Part shown: positions 44,414 to 52,887 of the stretch, piece by piece
Layout: the number at the start of each line of letters is the position of its first letter
Position numbering within the stretch: the stretch's first letter is position 1
Program-made: the position numbers and the translations under genes
The notes under the pieces: model-generated
Databases searched by the model: none
Seen by the model: only the letters and a program-made list of their open reading frames with translations
Told to the model about the DNA's origin: nothing
NCBI GenBank assembly: GCA_019636335.1
Contig: JAHBXR010000023.1
Span: 44,375 to 108,374, forward strand
Direction: 5' to 3'
DNA from: Pirellulales bacterium
GTDB taxonomy: Bacteria; Planctomycetota; Planctomycetia; Pirellulales; JAEUIK01
Length of the DNA stretch: 64,000 nucleotides

Positions 44414-46792
44414 CTACATCGCAGGGATGCGCACCAGCGCGACGCGAAAGCCAATGTGGTCGTAGCGCCGCCCGGGCTCGAACCGCTGGCGAAACGCCGA
44501 GCGACTGGCCCAAGCGTCGTCGGCCCAGCAGCTTCCCCGGCGCGAGCGGGAATAGTCGCCTGTGTCGTTCTTGGTGGCGGTTGCCTGCGCGTCGTGCAAA
44601 TCGGGGTCGACGCCGCCGGGATATCGCCCATGAAACCAGTCCCGGCACCACTCGCAAGTGTTCCCATGCATGTCGTACAGTCCCCACGGATTCGCCGGGT
44701 AACTGCCGACCTTGGCGGCGCGACCGAGCGTCGGCCCCGGCTCGCCACCGTTGTAGGGTTTGTCCCCCTTGATGTTTGCCTGCTTGCTGCCGATCGACTT
44801 GCCGAACGAAGTGGCCGTGGTCGTGCCCGCACGGCAGGCGTACTCCCATTGGGCCTCGGTCGGCAGGCGAAACTCCCAACCGGCCGGCAACTCGCCAGCC
44901 GCGCGAGCGACCTCAGTCAGCTTGGCGCAGTAACTCTCGGCCTCGGCAAAACTCACGTTGCCAACGGGGAGGTCGTCTCCCTCGGGGAGCTCGGTCGTGA
45001 ATTCTCCCGGCAACTGTCCCATCACGCGCTTCCAGTCCCCCTGGGTTACCTCATACGTGCCCATCCAGAACCCGCGCGTGAGCGTGATCGAGACCTGCGA
45101 CTCGAACGGACGGCGCTCGGGTTCGCTGCGCGGACTCCCCATGTCGAACCGATCGGGCGGGCACCAGCAGAGCGCCATCCCGGCGACGTTGCGCTGCTGG
45201 CCGGCCTCATTTCCCGCAAAGTCCGCCGCGGACGATTCTGGCGACGACTCTTGAGGCGACCCAGCGGGCGACTTCGGCGCCTGCATCCCGGCTAGTTGCG
45301 TGGCCGCTCGGTTCGTACGGTATTTTTCCTCGACGTAACTGCGGAGCGTCTGGGTTCCAAGCCCTTGACCATAGACCAATTCACCCCCGTAGTGCGCGGT
45401 CACGACAGCCGTCGCCGAACCACCCAGCGCGGCGCCAAGCGCCAGCAACAATGCGCCCAGCCGCAATCCGCCGGCAAATCGCCACCGCAGTGGTAGAAGC
45501 GCCACGATCGCACCCAGCGCTCCGCCGCCGGCGAACTGCTTTAACCTCTCGGCATACGTCGTGTGTTGGTGTAGAGATTCCCAGGCTGCCCCCGGCACGC
45601 CGTCGATCCCGTACGGAATTTGCCGCTCGGCCATTTCGCCCGTCCGCTCGCTCACGCTGCATAACATGAAGATCACGACGAAGAGCGCGAGCAGTTGAAC
45701 GCGAGGCGTCCATCGGTTGCGCAGTGCCATCGCTAATACCGCGGCAGGGATCGAGACGACGAACAGCACGATGGGAAAATGCACGACCGCGGCGTGTGCC
45801 CGGGCCGGCTTTGCGACGTCGGCCAGCACCGCGCGCGACAACTTGCGAACATTAGCGCCGGCGCGCTCAGGCCGCTCGTCGACTTGCGCCAGGATCGTGG
45901 CCGTCCCGTCCGGATCGAGACGTCGAACTCGCGGATACCAGTCGGCGCGATCGTCCGACGCGACATAGTCGTATTCGAGCACATAGAGCGTCTCGCCCAC
46001 CACGGCTACCCCCTGGGGAGACCAACGATCGGTGGCGCGCAGGGCCACCGACACCGTGCCGTCGGGCGTAATGCGGAGGACCGCGCTACAGCTTGGCGCG
46101 GCAACGTAGACCGTTCCGTCTCCGGCGACATCCAGACCATAGAGGCTCGCTTCGGCGCGGAAATTTTTCAGCCCTTCGGGGCGCTCGCAATCAGGAACGA
46201 CAACGTTCTCGGCGACGGTCGAAACGGTGCCGTCCGGCGCGATGCGGCGGACAGCCTGCTGCTCGGTGTAATAGAGCGAGCCATCGGGCCCGGCCGCGAT
46301 GCCATAAATCCACTCGGGATTCACTTCCTCCCCTTGGTAGCCGATCTGGCGCGCCTGGGGCAGATCGGCCAGCGGCTTCGCCCCCTCGCCGGCGGCCATC
46401 CGCAGGATCCGCACGCGACCTTTGGCTGCGACCTGTGGATAGTAAAACGCGCCGTCGGCGCCAATGGTTACGGGATAATCTCGCGCCACGATAAGCGTCG
46501 GATCAATGCGAGCGACTTCAACATCGCCCGGCTCGAGACTCGCGAAATGTTTGTGCTCGAAGGATTGTTTGCGATCGATCGCCAGGAAGTGCCCGCCCGT
46601 ACCGGCTTGGGCCGTCAGGCGGCCGGCAGGATCGATCTGCCAGATTCCATAGCCGGTATCCATGAACCAGATATACCCGCGCTGATCGACGACGATGCCC
46701 GAGCCCGGATGGGCGAGCGCCGGCGCAGCGGTCATCGTCAATAGCAGGGCGCCGACGAAGCGGGCCATGGCACATCCAGTGGAACGTATCAT
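44414..46792 (-). CDS. Beta-propeller / DUF2231-like membrane / SUMF1 fusion protein
   Basis: The 792-aa protein from the ATG at 46792 (GGGGAG 5 nt upstream) has a signal peptide (about residues 1-27, LLLTMTAAPALAH). Residues about 28-320 are an NHL/SMP-30-like beta-propeller (for example GTVYVAAPSCSAVLRITPDG). Residues about 325-480 form a four-helix membrane module like DUF2231 (ARAHAAVVHFPIVLFVVSIP, then EMAERQIPYGIDGVPG). After a Ser/Pro/Glu-rich linker, residues about 540-792 are a SUMF1 (formylglycine-generating-enzyme-like) domain with FRLPTEAQWEYACRAGTTTA, GLYDMHGNTCEWCRDWFHGR and RRGSCWADDAWASRSAFRQ. The two-cysteine active site of true FGE is not evident, so it is more likely a binding or other SUMF1-type function. 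The gene is divergent from the LysR gene. Confidence 0.85.
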   Translation of the reverse strand: MIRSTGCAMARFVGALLLTMTAAPALAHPGSGIVVDQRGYIWFMDTGYGIWQIDPAGRLTAQAGTGGHFLAIDRKQSFEHKHFASLEPGDVEVARIDPTLIVARDYPVTIGADGAFYYPQVAAKGRVRILRMAAGEGAKPLADLPQARQIGYQGEEVNPEWIYGIAAGPDGSLYYTEQQAVRRIAPDGTVSTVAENVVVPDCERPEGLKNFRAEASLYGLDVAGDGTVYVAAPSCSAVLRITPDGTVSVALRATDRWSPQGVAVVGETLYVLEYDYVASDDRADWYPRVRRLDPDGTATILAQVDERPERAGANVRKLSRAVLADVAKPARAHAAVVHFPIVLFVVSIPAAVLAMALRNRWTPRVQLLALFVVIFMLCSVSERTGEMAERQIPYGIDGVPGAAWESLHQHTTYAERLKQFAGGGALGAIVALLPLRWRFAGGLRLGALLLALGAALGGSATAVVTAHYGGELVYGQGLGTQTLRSYVEEKYRTNRAATQLAGMQAPKSPAGSPQESSPESSAADFAGNEAGQQRNVAGMALCWCPPDRFDMGSPRSEPERRPFESQVSITLTRGFWMGTYEVTQGDWKRVMGQLPGEFTTELPEGDDLPVGNVSFAEAESYCAKLTEVARAAGELPAGWEFRLPTEAQWEYACRAGTTTATSFGKSIGSKQANIKGDKPYNGGEPGPTLGRAAKVGSYPANPWGLYDMHGNTCEWCRDWFHGRYPGGVDPDLHDAQATATKNDTGDYSRSRRGSCWADDAWASRSAFRQRFEPGRRYDHIGFRVALVRIPAM

Positions 46793-46914
46793 CGTCTCCC
46801 CTCGCGCTTGTTGCGGCGTCCCGTCCGGCGGAGAGCTCCACCGCACATTTCGCCGGGTTACGACTCATCCTACCGTCCATCTGTTTCCTGCAAGAAATGG
46901 TTTATTATTGCCGC

Positions 46915-46920
46915 TATAAT
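46915..46920 (+). promoter_or_regulatory. Candidate -10 element upstream of the LysR gene
   Basis: A perfect TATAAT lies 41 nt before the GTG of the LysR gene, in an unusually A/T-rich stretch. No good -35 hexamer is found at the expected distance, so this is only a candidate. The region (46793-46961) is shared with the divergent SUMF1-fusion gene, the usual place for LysR autoregulation. Confidence 0.35.
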
Positions 46921-46961
46921 GGTTTTTGTTGTTTTACCGGGATCTCTCAGAGGCGCGCACG

Positions 46962-47921
46962 GTGAGCTCGATTCCCTCGTTGTCGACCGACCAGGTGGCC
47001 GCGTTCGTCGAACTGGCGCGGCAGGGGAGTCTTCGTCGCGCGAGCGAAGTCTTGTTGATTACGGAACAAGGAGTGCGCAACCGGCTGATCGCTCTGGAAG
47101 CGCGACTGCGGGTTGAGCTCTACCGCAAAGGGCGCGGTCTGCGCCAAGCGACGCCGCTGACGGCGCAGGGCCGTCGGTTCCTGCCGCACGCGATCGCGTT
47201 TCTCGATCGGGCCGGGGAATTAACCGAACTGTTCAACCCGGCGGCGCCGCCGCGCGAGGTGCATGTCGCCGCCAGTCAGTACTTGATGCGTTACGTGCTG
47301 ATTGACACCGCGCGGCGGTTTCATGCCCGGTTTCCGCAGATCCGCATTCGCTTGAGCGTGCATGCCGAGCAGGAAATCGAAAGTGTGCTGCTGCGCGATC
47401 CAGACGTAGCCCTGGGGGTCGCCGCGCCTTACGAGCCCCCCGCCGAATTGCACTACCTTCACGTTTTCTCGATGGACTGGAGCCTGATCACGCCCCCCCG
47501 CCATCCCCTGGCGCGGCGCAAGACGGTCAAGCTGAGCGACCTCGTCGCGGAACCCTTGATTGTGTTTGAGCGCGGTTCGACCGGGCGCCAACATGTCCTC
47601 GACGCCTTTCACGAACAAGGCTTGTCACCGCACGTGCGGATGGAAACGACGACGACCGAGATCGTCGTGCGGATGGTTGAGGCCGACCTCGGCGTTTCGA
47701 TTGTTCCCTTACTCCCCGGCGGCGTGGTGACGCGCGGCTGCCGCGTGGCGACCCGTCCCATCGCCGATCCGATTCGCCCGATCCACTCCGGCGTCCTCAC
47801 CCGCCGTGGCGAGACGCTGTCTCCGGCCGCTGGCGAATTTGTCGGCTTCATCCGTGGCCGTCAGCGGATGCGGTACCACTTGCCGGCCTCGCCGCCGGAC
47901 AGCATGAAAAAGCAGCGGTAG
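46962..47921 (+). CDS. LysR-family transcriptional regulator
   Basis: The 319-aa product from the GTG at 46962 has an N-terminal LysR helix-turn-helix (DQVAAFVELARQGSLRRASE, then VLLITEQGVRNRLIALEARL) and a substrate-binding-like effector domain (VHVAASQYLMRYVLIDTARR, ADLGVSIVPLLPGGVV). In-frame TTG codons at 46926 are alternative starts but give non-conserved residues. It resembles CysB/CbbR-type regulators in layout, but the effector cannot be told. It is divergent from the SUMF1-fusion gene, a likely regulatory target by position. Confidence 0.92.
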   Translation: MSSIPSLSTDQVAAFVELARQGSLRRASEVLLITEQGVRNRLIALEARLRVELYRKGRGLRQATPLTAQGRRFLPHAIAFLDRAGELTELFNPAAPPREVHVAASQYLMRYVLIDTARRFHARFPQIRIRLSVHAEQEIESVLLRDPDVALGVAAPYEPPAELHYLHVFSMDWSLITPPRHPLARRKTVKLSDLVAEPLIVFERGSTGRQHVLDAFHEQGLSPHVRMETTTTEIVVRMVEADLGVSIVPLLPGGVVTRGCRVATRPIADPIRPIHSGVLTRRGETLSPAAGEFVGFIRGRQRMRYHLPASPPDSMKKQR

Positions 47922-48176
47922 CGTGGCGTTTGATCGCGTTTTGGCCCCGCCTTCAAGAGCGGCGGCTACTGGCCACGTTGCGAACGCACAACGGGTCTGC
48001 ACGCATTTGGTGATTCCCGGTTAGCGGCACGGTGAGCGCACTGGTATCCGCATCATTGACGGCCGTGGCCGTATGATCCAGTATCCTCTACAGCCTGAAG
48101 GTGTCGGTCGTGGAAGAGATGGTCGCGGCGGCGCGCGGGTTGTTTCAAGCGCCGGCCAGCGAAAAGGGAGCAAGCC

Positions 48177-48851
48177 ATGCGCACGAGCAAGATCCTGGAA
48201 GGCCTCCAGGCGAGCATCCTGCTGGGAATGTTCGCCGCGTCGGCGATCCTCTGGGGGCAGGCGCCCGAGCGGATACCGGTGCATTGGAACCTGGCGGGCG
48301 AGCCCGATCGCTATGGGGGCAAGTTCGAGGGGCTCTTACTCGCGCCGCTGATTGGGCTGGGGCTGTACTTGTTGCTGCTCGTGTTGACGTGGATCGCTTC
48401 AAGGTACAGTACCCACGAGTCCTTTGCGCGCGGCTCTCAGATCATCCGCCTGGCCCTGGTCCTCTTCTTCGCGCTGATCCATGCGACGATCCTGCTCGTG
48501 GCCTTCGGGCATCCGGTCGACGTGTCGTTCGTCGTTCCGCTGGGCCTGGGAATCCTGTTCTGCATTCTCGGAAACTTCCTAGGCAAAATCCGTCCCAATT
48601 GGTTCGTGGGAGTGCGCACGCCTTGGACTTTGTCGAGCGCCGCGAGCTGGCAAAAAACGAACCGGCTGGCGGGCCGGCTCTTTCTGTTGACCGGCGCGGC
48701 GCTGATCCTGTTGGCGATGGTACACAACGCTTGGACGCTGGCGATCGTGCTCGGCATGGTAGCGTTTATGGTGATCTGGCTGCCGATCTATTCGTATCGC
48801 ATTTGGCGTCAGGATCCTGAGCGTGTGACGAAAGTCGATCCGCAGCCCTGA
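48177..48851 (+). CDS. SdpI-family membrane protein (DUF1648)
   Basis: The 224-aa protein with about six membrane helices matches the SdpI family: GQAPERIPVHWNLAGEPDRY is the DUF1648 signature, and IRPNWFVGVRTPWTLSSAAS the SdpI C-terminal signature. GGGAG upstream of the ATG at 48177 supports the start. In Bacillus SdpI is the immunity protein and signal transducer for the SdpC toxin. No toxin or SdpR-like regulator is adjacent here, so an immunity role is not supported by context. Confidence 0.92.
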   Translation: MRTSKILEGLQASILLGMFAASAILWGQAPERIPVHWNLAGEPDRYGGKFEGLLLAPLIGLGLYLLLLVLTWIASRYSTHESFARGSQIIRLALVLFFALIHATILLVAFGHPVDVSFVVPLGLGILFCILGNFLGKIRPNWFVGVRTPWTLSSAASWQKTNRLAGRLFLLTGAALILLAMVHNAWTLAIVLGMVAFMVIWLPIYSYRIWRQDPERVTKVDPQP

Positions 48852-48984
48852 CAACCGGAACCAGGAACTCGACCTAGGCGATCGTAGTTGACCGCAAGAG
48901 GCGCAACGAGCCCTACGTCATCCAATCCTTCGATCACTCGGGCAAACGTCGTACGGCCTGCGGCGAAGCGAGCATCGCAGATTG

Positions 48985-49407
48985 CTACTCATTCCGATCG
49001 TGCTGTGTCCGGCGTTGCGGTAGGTTCGCCAACAGATGCAGCACCGCGCCGGCCATTGCGAGGTAGATCGCGATCCGCGACCAGGGGCGCGCGAGCCCCG
49101 TCAGGTAGGGCTCCGTGCAGAACGCCGCAACGAAGAGCGGCGGCCCCGCGAGCAGTGCGGCCGATCCAAGCAGTTGCAGGACACGCCGCCAGGGTGATTC
49201 GGCTTGTCGCAGATACAAGCCCATCACCGTGTTGATCACGGCCGACAGCAGCACGTAGATATGCGTCGAACGATACAGCATCCGCACCGTGTGGTCGTAG
49301 CCGCGCAGATGTTCGTGGAACCGGTCCATGTAGAGACCGGTCGCCAGGAAAGCGGCGATTCCGGCAAGACCAACAGAGAGGTGTGCGGTACGGATCCGTT
49401 TAAGCAT
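48985..49407 (-). CDS. Hypothetical membrane protein
   Basis: The 140-aa protein from the ATG at 49407 has four predicted membrane helices, including AHLSVGLAGIAAFLATGLYM, STHIYVLLSAVINTVMGLYL and AIYLAMAGAVLHLLANLP, with a His/Arg-rich first loop. It might be a small cytochrome-like or DUF-type membrane protein; two conserved-looking His residues in TGLYMDRFHEHLRGYDH and the later His in AVLHL could bind haem, but I do not recognise the family. It stands alone between convergent and divergent neighbours. Confidence 0.65.
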   Translation of the reverse strand: MLKRIRTAHLSVGLAGIAAFLATGLYMDRFHEHLRGYDHTVRMLYRSTHIYVLLSAVINTVMGLYLRQAESPWRRVLQLLGSAALLAGPPLFVAAFCTEPYLTGLARPWSRIAIYLAMAGAVLHLLANLPQRRTQHDRNE

Positions 49408-49573
49408 GCGAAAAGCCAATCTCGGTGACGAAGCCCGTCGGCTCTGTCAGACAATCGCTAGTTCGACGAGGTTCGACTTTTTCACCGTGGTCGCGTCGGA
49501 TTCGCCTCCCCTGCGGGCCAACGGACTCGACTGCGGGGGGATAAGCTCGAATTCGCGAAGCAGGAGAACCGAC

Positions 49574-49720
49574 ATGGCAAAACCGAAGCGTAAGCTCACT
49601 GCCGCCGAGAAGCGAGCACGGCGCGAGCGAAAGCGGAAGTCTATGATCGTTTTCTCCGAACCTCTTGTCTGTGGACGACTTCTGACGCGCCTGACGCTCC
49701 GTCGCCTCCGTCCAATCTGA
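49574..49720 (+). CDS. Small basic protein (48 aa)
   Basis: The 48-residue product starts MAKPKRKLTAAEKRARRERK and is very rich in Lys and Arg in its first half; the rest is a short hydrophobic/Arg segment. An AGGAG 7 nt upstream of the ATG at 49574 argues for real translation. From memory, proteins with this MAKPKRKLT...EKRARR opening occur widely in planctomycetes; that is recollection, not a search result. It may bind nucleic acid. The C-terminal part differs from what I would expect (a short INGKQKRV-like end), so it may be altered by recombination. Confidence 0.6.
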   Translation: MAKPKRKLTAAEKRARRERKRKSMIVFSEPLVCGRLLTRLTLRRLRPI

Positions 49721-49722
49721 GC

Positions 49723-49751
49723 GATAACATGGGAAGGCTTCCCATGTTATC
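49723..49751. terminator. Perfect 29-nt palindrome between convergent genes
   Basis: GATAACATGGGAAG and CTTCCCATGTTATC are perfect 14-nt inverted copies around one G. The element lies directly after the 48-aa gene and covers the stop codon of the convergent truncated SUMF1-PEP-CTERM gene. It is a good bidirectional terminator candidate by position, but the absence of a T-run and the near-zero loop also fit a protein-binding palindrome. Confidence 0.5.
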
Positions 49752-50160
49752 TGCATAGGGGGGTCCTTCGTCCCACGGTGAGCATGAAAGCGAAGCTTCC
49801 AACCGCGAGAATGACCACAGAAGACGGTTCGGGAACAATGGCGATCGTTGCTACGCGGAAACCAACAACGTTGTTGGCGCCCGTCGGGTTGCCGCTGTCC
49901 CGGTGCGAGGCTGCCAGAACGCTCGCACTGCTTTGCCATGCGCCCCCGAGCGTGCCCCGGTACTCACCGCCAGGCTTGCCGTCAAACAGTGCCTCGTTCC
50001 ATTCCCACACGTTACCGCCTTGGTCGAATGTGCCATAGGGGCTCAGCGAGTCGACATACGCTCCTACGTCCGAGAGGGCGCCGATGACGTTCGCAAAGTT
50101 GGCCGAGTTGCTGCCGCCGAAGAATTGCTGGGGCTTCATACCAGGCGCGCGCACATTCAT
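49747..50160 (-). CDS. Truncated SUMF1-domain protein with PEP-CTERM anchor
   Basis: The 137-aa product contains only the C-terminal half of a SUMF1-like domain (GTFDQGGNVWEWNEALFDGK, then GEYRGTLGGAWQSSASVLAA and NNVVGFRVATIA), followed by a PEP-CTERM sorting signal (IVPEPSSVVILAVGSFAFML and a basic tail). The N-terminal half and signal peptide expected of such secreted proteins are missing; the start at 50160 is the only possible ATG because an in-frame stop lies four codons upstream. The start overlaps the stop of the DUF1080-like gene as ATGA. It is either a decayed remnant or the product of a recombination that fused it behind the upstream gene. Confidence 0.65.
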   Translation of the reverse strand: MNVRAPGMKPQQFFGGSNSANFANVIGALSDVGAYVDSLSPYGTFDQGGNVWEWNEALFDGKPGGEYRGTLGGAWQSSASVLAASHRDSGNPTGANNVVGFRVATIAIVPEPSSVVILAVGSFAFMLTVGRRTPLCR

Positions 50161-51482
50161 TCGCTGAGTCTAATTTCTCCGATACCTTCGTCTTTTCTTC
50201 CGCCTTGCCATGTGGTGGAATACTTGAGCTGCATCACTCTACCATCGTTCGACAATCGCCCTGAAACTTCCGCGGTAAGCCGCCCCGGCAGCGTTTCGCG
50301 CCATTTGATGTCTGCTCCCACGATGACGCCCTCGATGAGAACTGGATTGCGGTTTTCGCCGTTGGAGAAGCGCTTTCCCATGAATCGGTTGTCCGTTCTC
50401 GAGTGTACATGGACATAATACGAGCTCCCTGGCACACCTGGCCGAGACGTCCTCGTTCCGCTCCACTTCGTGCCTGCTTGAAAGTGAGCGGACGCCCGCT
50501 CGGCTGCTAACATTTGAGCATTCGGCTTAGGTTGTAAGCCCGTGATGCCACCGGCCGCTAATCGTTGACCGGCAGCATTGGCGATCTGGACCTTGCGCAG
50601 GCGAGCGGAGGCACCTTTCGTCGCACCAATTCCGACGCCGCAGCCTTGCAGATAGCGGGCGTCATCATGTCGGTCAAATACTCGCACTCCATCGAGTTCG
50701 ATGTTCTCGCACTTCGAGCCTCGAACGGAAATACGAACTTGATGCCACTTCGCTGGTATTTCCAGTTCCTTTTTCAGGACGGGAACTGCGCTACGAGCAG
50801 GCCCAGAGTTGCAGTGCAACTCGACACCGTCGCTACGAATCCTCAGCTCGCGAAAGTGGTACGGATTCGCAACATTAAAAAGAACTTGAACACTTGAATC
50901 TTTAAGCGGGGGAGTATGCACTTCGCACGTTATATCGTAGTCGCGCCAGGGCAGATGTCGAAACGTAAGAAAGCCCCATTTACTGTTGTCGTCAAGTTGA
51001 ATGATCTCGTCTTGTTCGACCTTCCATGCACCAGCAAATACTCGAGCTGCGCCCAATTCCTGCGGCAGGGGAGTCCATTCTCCCCGCCTGAAACCGTCCA
51101 GCTCTAATTGAAGGGCCACCGCCCCCTCGACGTCACCGGCCTTGGTCAGCTCTTGAATGGACTGCAGGTAAGAGTCTTCAACCCTCTTGAGCCATTTCTT
51201 GAGTAGCCTCAACGGAGGCTTGCCTGTCGCAGACGCTGGCAGCGTACCGTCCATGACAAAGGCCGCTGTTTCGTCGCGGATTGCTTGAACGGCATCAAGG
51301 TCACCATTTTTTTGTGCCCTTTCTTCCAGGAGATGCAATGCCTTGAGCAACTCTACTCGGGCATCATCGAACGATTGTTTTGCACCAGCAAGATTACCCT
51401 CGGCAGTGGGCGCGTCCGCGCCGCACGACCAATCCAACGGAATGAGGACAAGAAACAACAGCCGCAAGAAGATTCTGACCAT
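50157..51482 (-). CDS. DUF1080/LamG-like secreted protein
   Basis: From the ATG at 51482 the product has 441 aa with a signal peptide (about residues 1-24, IFLRLLFLVLIPLDW). The next 120 residues are helical, and from about residue 135 a beta-sandwich resembling DUF1080 (3-keto-disaccharide hydrolase) or LamG-like domains is seen: WGFLTFRHLPWRDYDITCEV and HFRELRIRSDGVELHCNSGP. The last 90 residues form another beta-rich part. In-frame ATGs at 51518 and 51530 or a GTG at 51545 would add a basic N-terminal extension. GC content is lower than in the core genes. The gene is translationally coupled to the truncated SUMF1-PEP-CTERM gene. Confidence 0.72.
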   Translation of the reverse strand: MVRIFLRLLFLVLIPLDWSCGADAPTAEGNLAGAKQSFDDARVELLKALHLLEERAQKNGDLDAVQAIRDETAAFVMDGTLPASATGKPPLRLLKKWLKRVEDSYLQSIQELTKAGDVEGAVALQLELDGFRRGEWTPLPQELGAARVFAGAWKVEQDEIIQLDDNSKWGFLTFRHLPWRDYDITCEVHTPPLKDSSVQVLFNVANPYHFRELRIRSDGVELHCNSGPARSAVPVLKKELEIPAKWHQVRISVRGSKCENIELDGVRVFDRHDDARYLQGCGVGIGATKGASARLRKVQIANAAGQRLAAGGITGLQPKPNAQMLAAERASAHFQAGTKWSGTRTSRPGVPGSSYYVHVHSRTDNRFMGKRFSNGENRNPVLIEGVIVGADIKWRETLPGRLTAEVSGRLSNDGRVMQLKYSTTWQGGRKDEGIGEIRLSE

Positions 51483-51634
51483 TGATAGCGCCCTGTTTTT
51501 GTGACGTCCGAATCTCATGAAGCGTCGCATGATGTGCTTCAGCACCGTTTACTTAAATTACGACCACTCAGTCTTTTCTTGACTGTCCACCGTTATCTCA
51601 GCGATAGCGCATTAAGCCGAGGTCAAACGGATTG

Positions 51635-52436
51635 CTATAGGGGGAGGGCACGCCGACGACGCTTGCGATGTCCGGCATAGGCCACCAAGGCCAGCCCGCC
51701 GGTCGCAGCAACGAAGAGCGAGCTGGGTTCGGGCACAGAGAAAGTTTGGATGCGATACAAACTGATTCCTCGGCGCGTTTCCAGTCGACGCTGTAAATCC
51801 TACGAACGCGTGACTACTACCGACAATGGATGGAATATTAATTTGAGAGGTCACACTGTATTTATCGAGTGTCACTGTATCAGTAAGCGCATGTGTTAAA
51901 TTCAGGCCATCGTAGGAGATATTGACGGCGATGGGATTCCCAAGACTGAGATTCAAAGGGCTGGTGAGTGACCCAAGCCCCGATTTGCTCCCATTTTGAA
52001 ACAGTCCCGCCCGTCCGTTGCTATCTAATTCGATGGTGAGCGCAATGCTTTTATTGATGCTAGTGGCGTACCCCAAGTCAGCGGAAGCATTGCCGAGAGC
52101 GTCGATACCGGCATTGCTGTTCTGAATTACGAATGTAAGCCCAACATTCCCTGATACCCCAACGTTTTGATAGACGTATGATGCTTCAAAGTATGAAATG
52201 GGCTGTGGTGTTTTGTGGAACATGCTACGTCGCTGAATACTCGACAGTGCGTTCGTGATTTGGATGCGGTCGTTGGCAATCGAAATGGTTGGCGCAGATC
52301 CGCCGTCCCCCTGATTGATCTCCCACTCCGAGAAGTTGCCGAAGCTGGTAAAGCCGATGCTTTCTGCCCGCACGTGCGTGACCAGGGTCAGAACCAAGAC
52401 AATCGCAGTGGGGAAAAGGCGGTAATTCAGGGTCAT
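51635..52436 (-). pseudogene. Lectin-like PEP-CTERM protein gene with a frameshift
   Basis: The frame starting with the ATG at 52436 encodes a signal peptide (FPTAIVLVLTLVTHVRA) and an L-type-lectin-like beta-sandwich (YVYQNVGVSGNVGLTFVIQN, then KSIALTIELDSNGRAGLFQN and VGSSHAFVGFTAST). Near 51780-51788 the reading changes: the following frame-0 residues are meaningless, while the +1 frame gives IQTFSVPEPSSLFVAATGGL, a textbook PEP-CTERM motif with TM helix, ending in RKRRRRALPL and a TAG at 51635. Restoring the frame gives one protein of about 267 aa. This is either a real one-base mutation or a sequencing error. An AGGGAT precedes the start. The open frame upstream of 52436 is not coding-like. 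Confidence 0.72.
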
Positions 52437-52887
52437 ATATCCCTCGGGACTAAAGAGGACTTCATTTACGGATTGGAACGAGATCGCGCGCAGCAAGGTC
52501 GCGGGCGCGAGGTGGGGCAGGGACGGCCGCAAGAGAGGGCGCCGATCGACTCCACAGTCGATCAGTGCGAAGCGCGGCTTGTCGGATGGGTCACTAGCAG
52601 TCCCAGTGATGAGAAAGACAAGGCAACGAGGCCCGTCTAGTACATACATGCGCCAAGGACGCCGAACGGACATCGTTTCGCCATTCCAGGCGAATAATCC
52701 GTGGGCGAAGAGTGGTATGCGCCAGGACCGGAAACCGGACATGTTCGTGAAATGCGAGTAATTCCCGACTGTTGGCAGGCCGCGAGGCATCGCGGCCCTC
52801 GGTCGCCGGGGTTGAATCGCCCATTCCTGCATAGGACAATGTGGCTCGATTCGACACGCGGCGCATTTGGGCAGTTAGGGGCAGGGA
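52437..52887. other. Intergenic region between the lectin-like gene and the ECF sigma factor
   Basis: The 451 bp separate two divergent genes. A long minus-strand open frame runs through it in phase with the lectin-like gene but has no protein-like features. No hairpin or repeat is evident. ECF promoters are expected but were not identified. Confidence 0.4.

Noticed and set aside
43925..45295. Plus-strand open frame of 456 codons
   Set aside because: It overlaps the 379-bp element and then the SUMF1 domain of the minus-strand fusion gene; its translation is Arg/Pro-rich and unrecognisable.
52437..52832. N-terminal extension of the lectin-like frame
   Set aside because: The signal peptide begins at the ATG at 52436 with its own ribosome-binding site; the upstream 132 codons are not protein-like.
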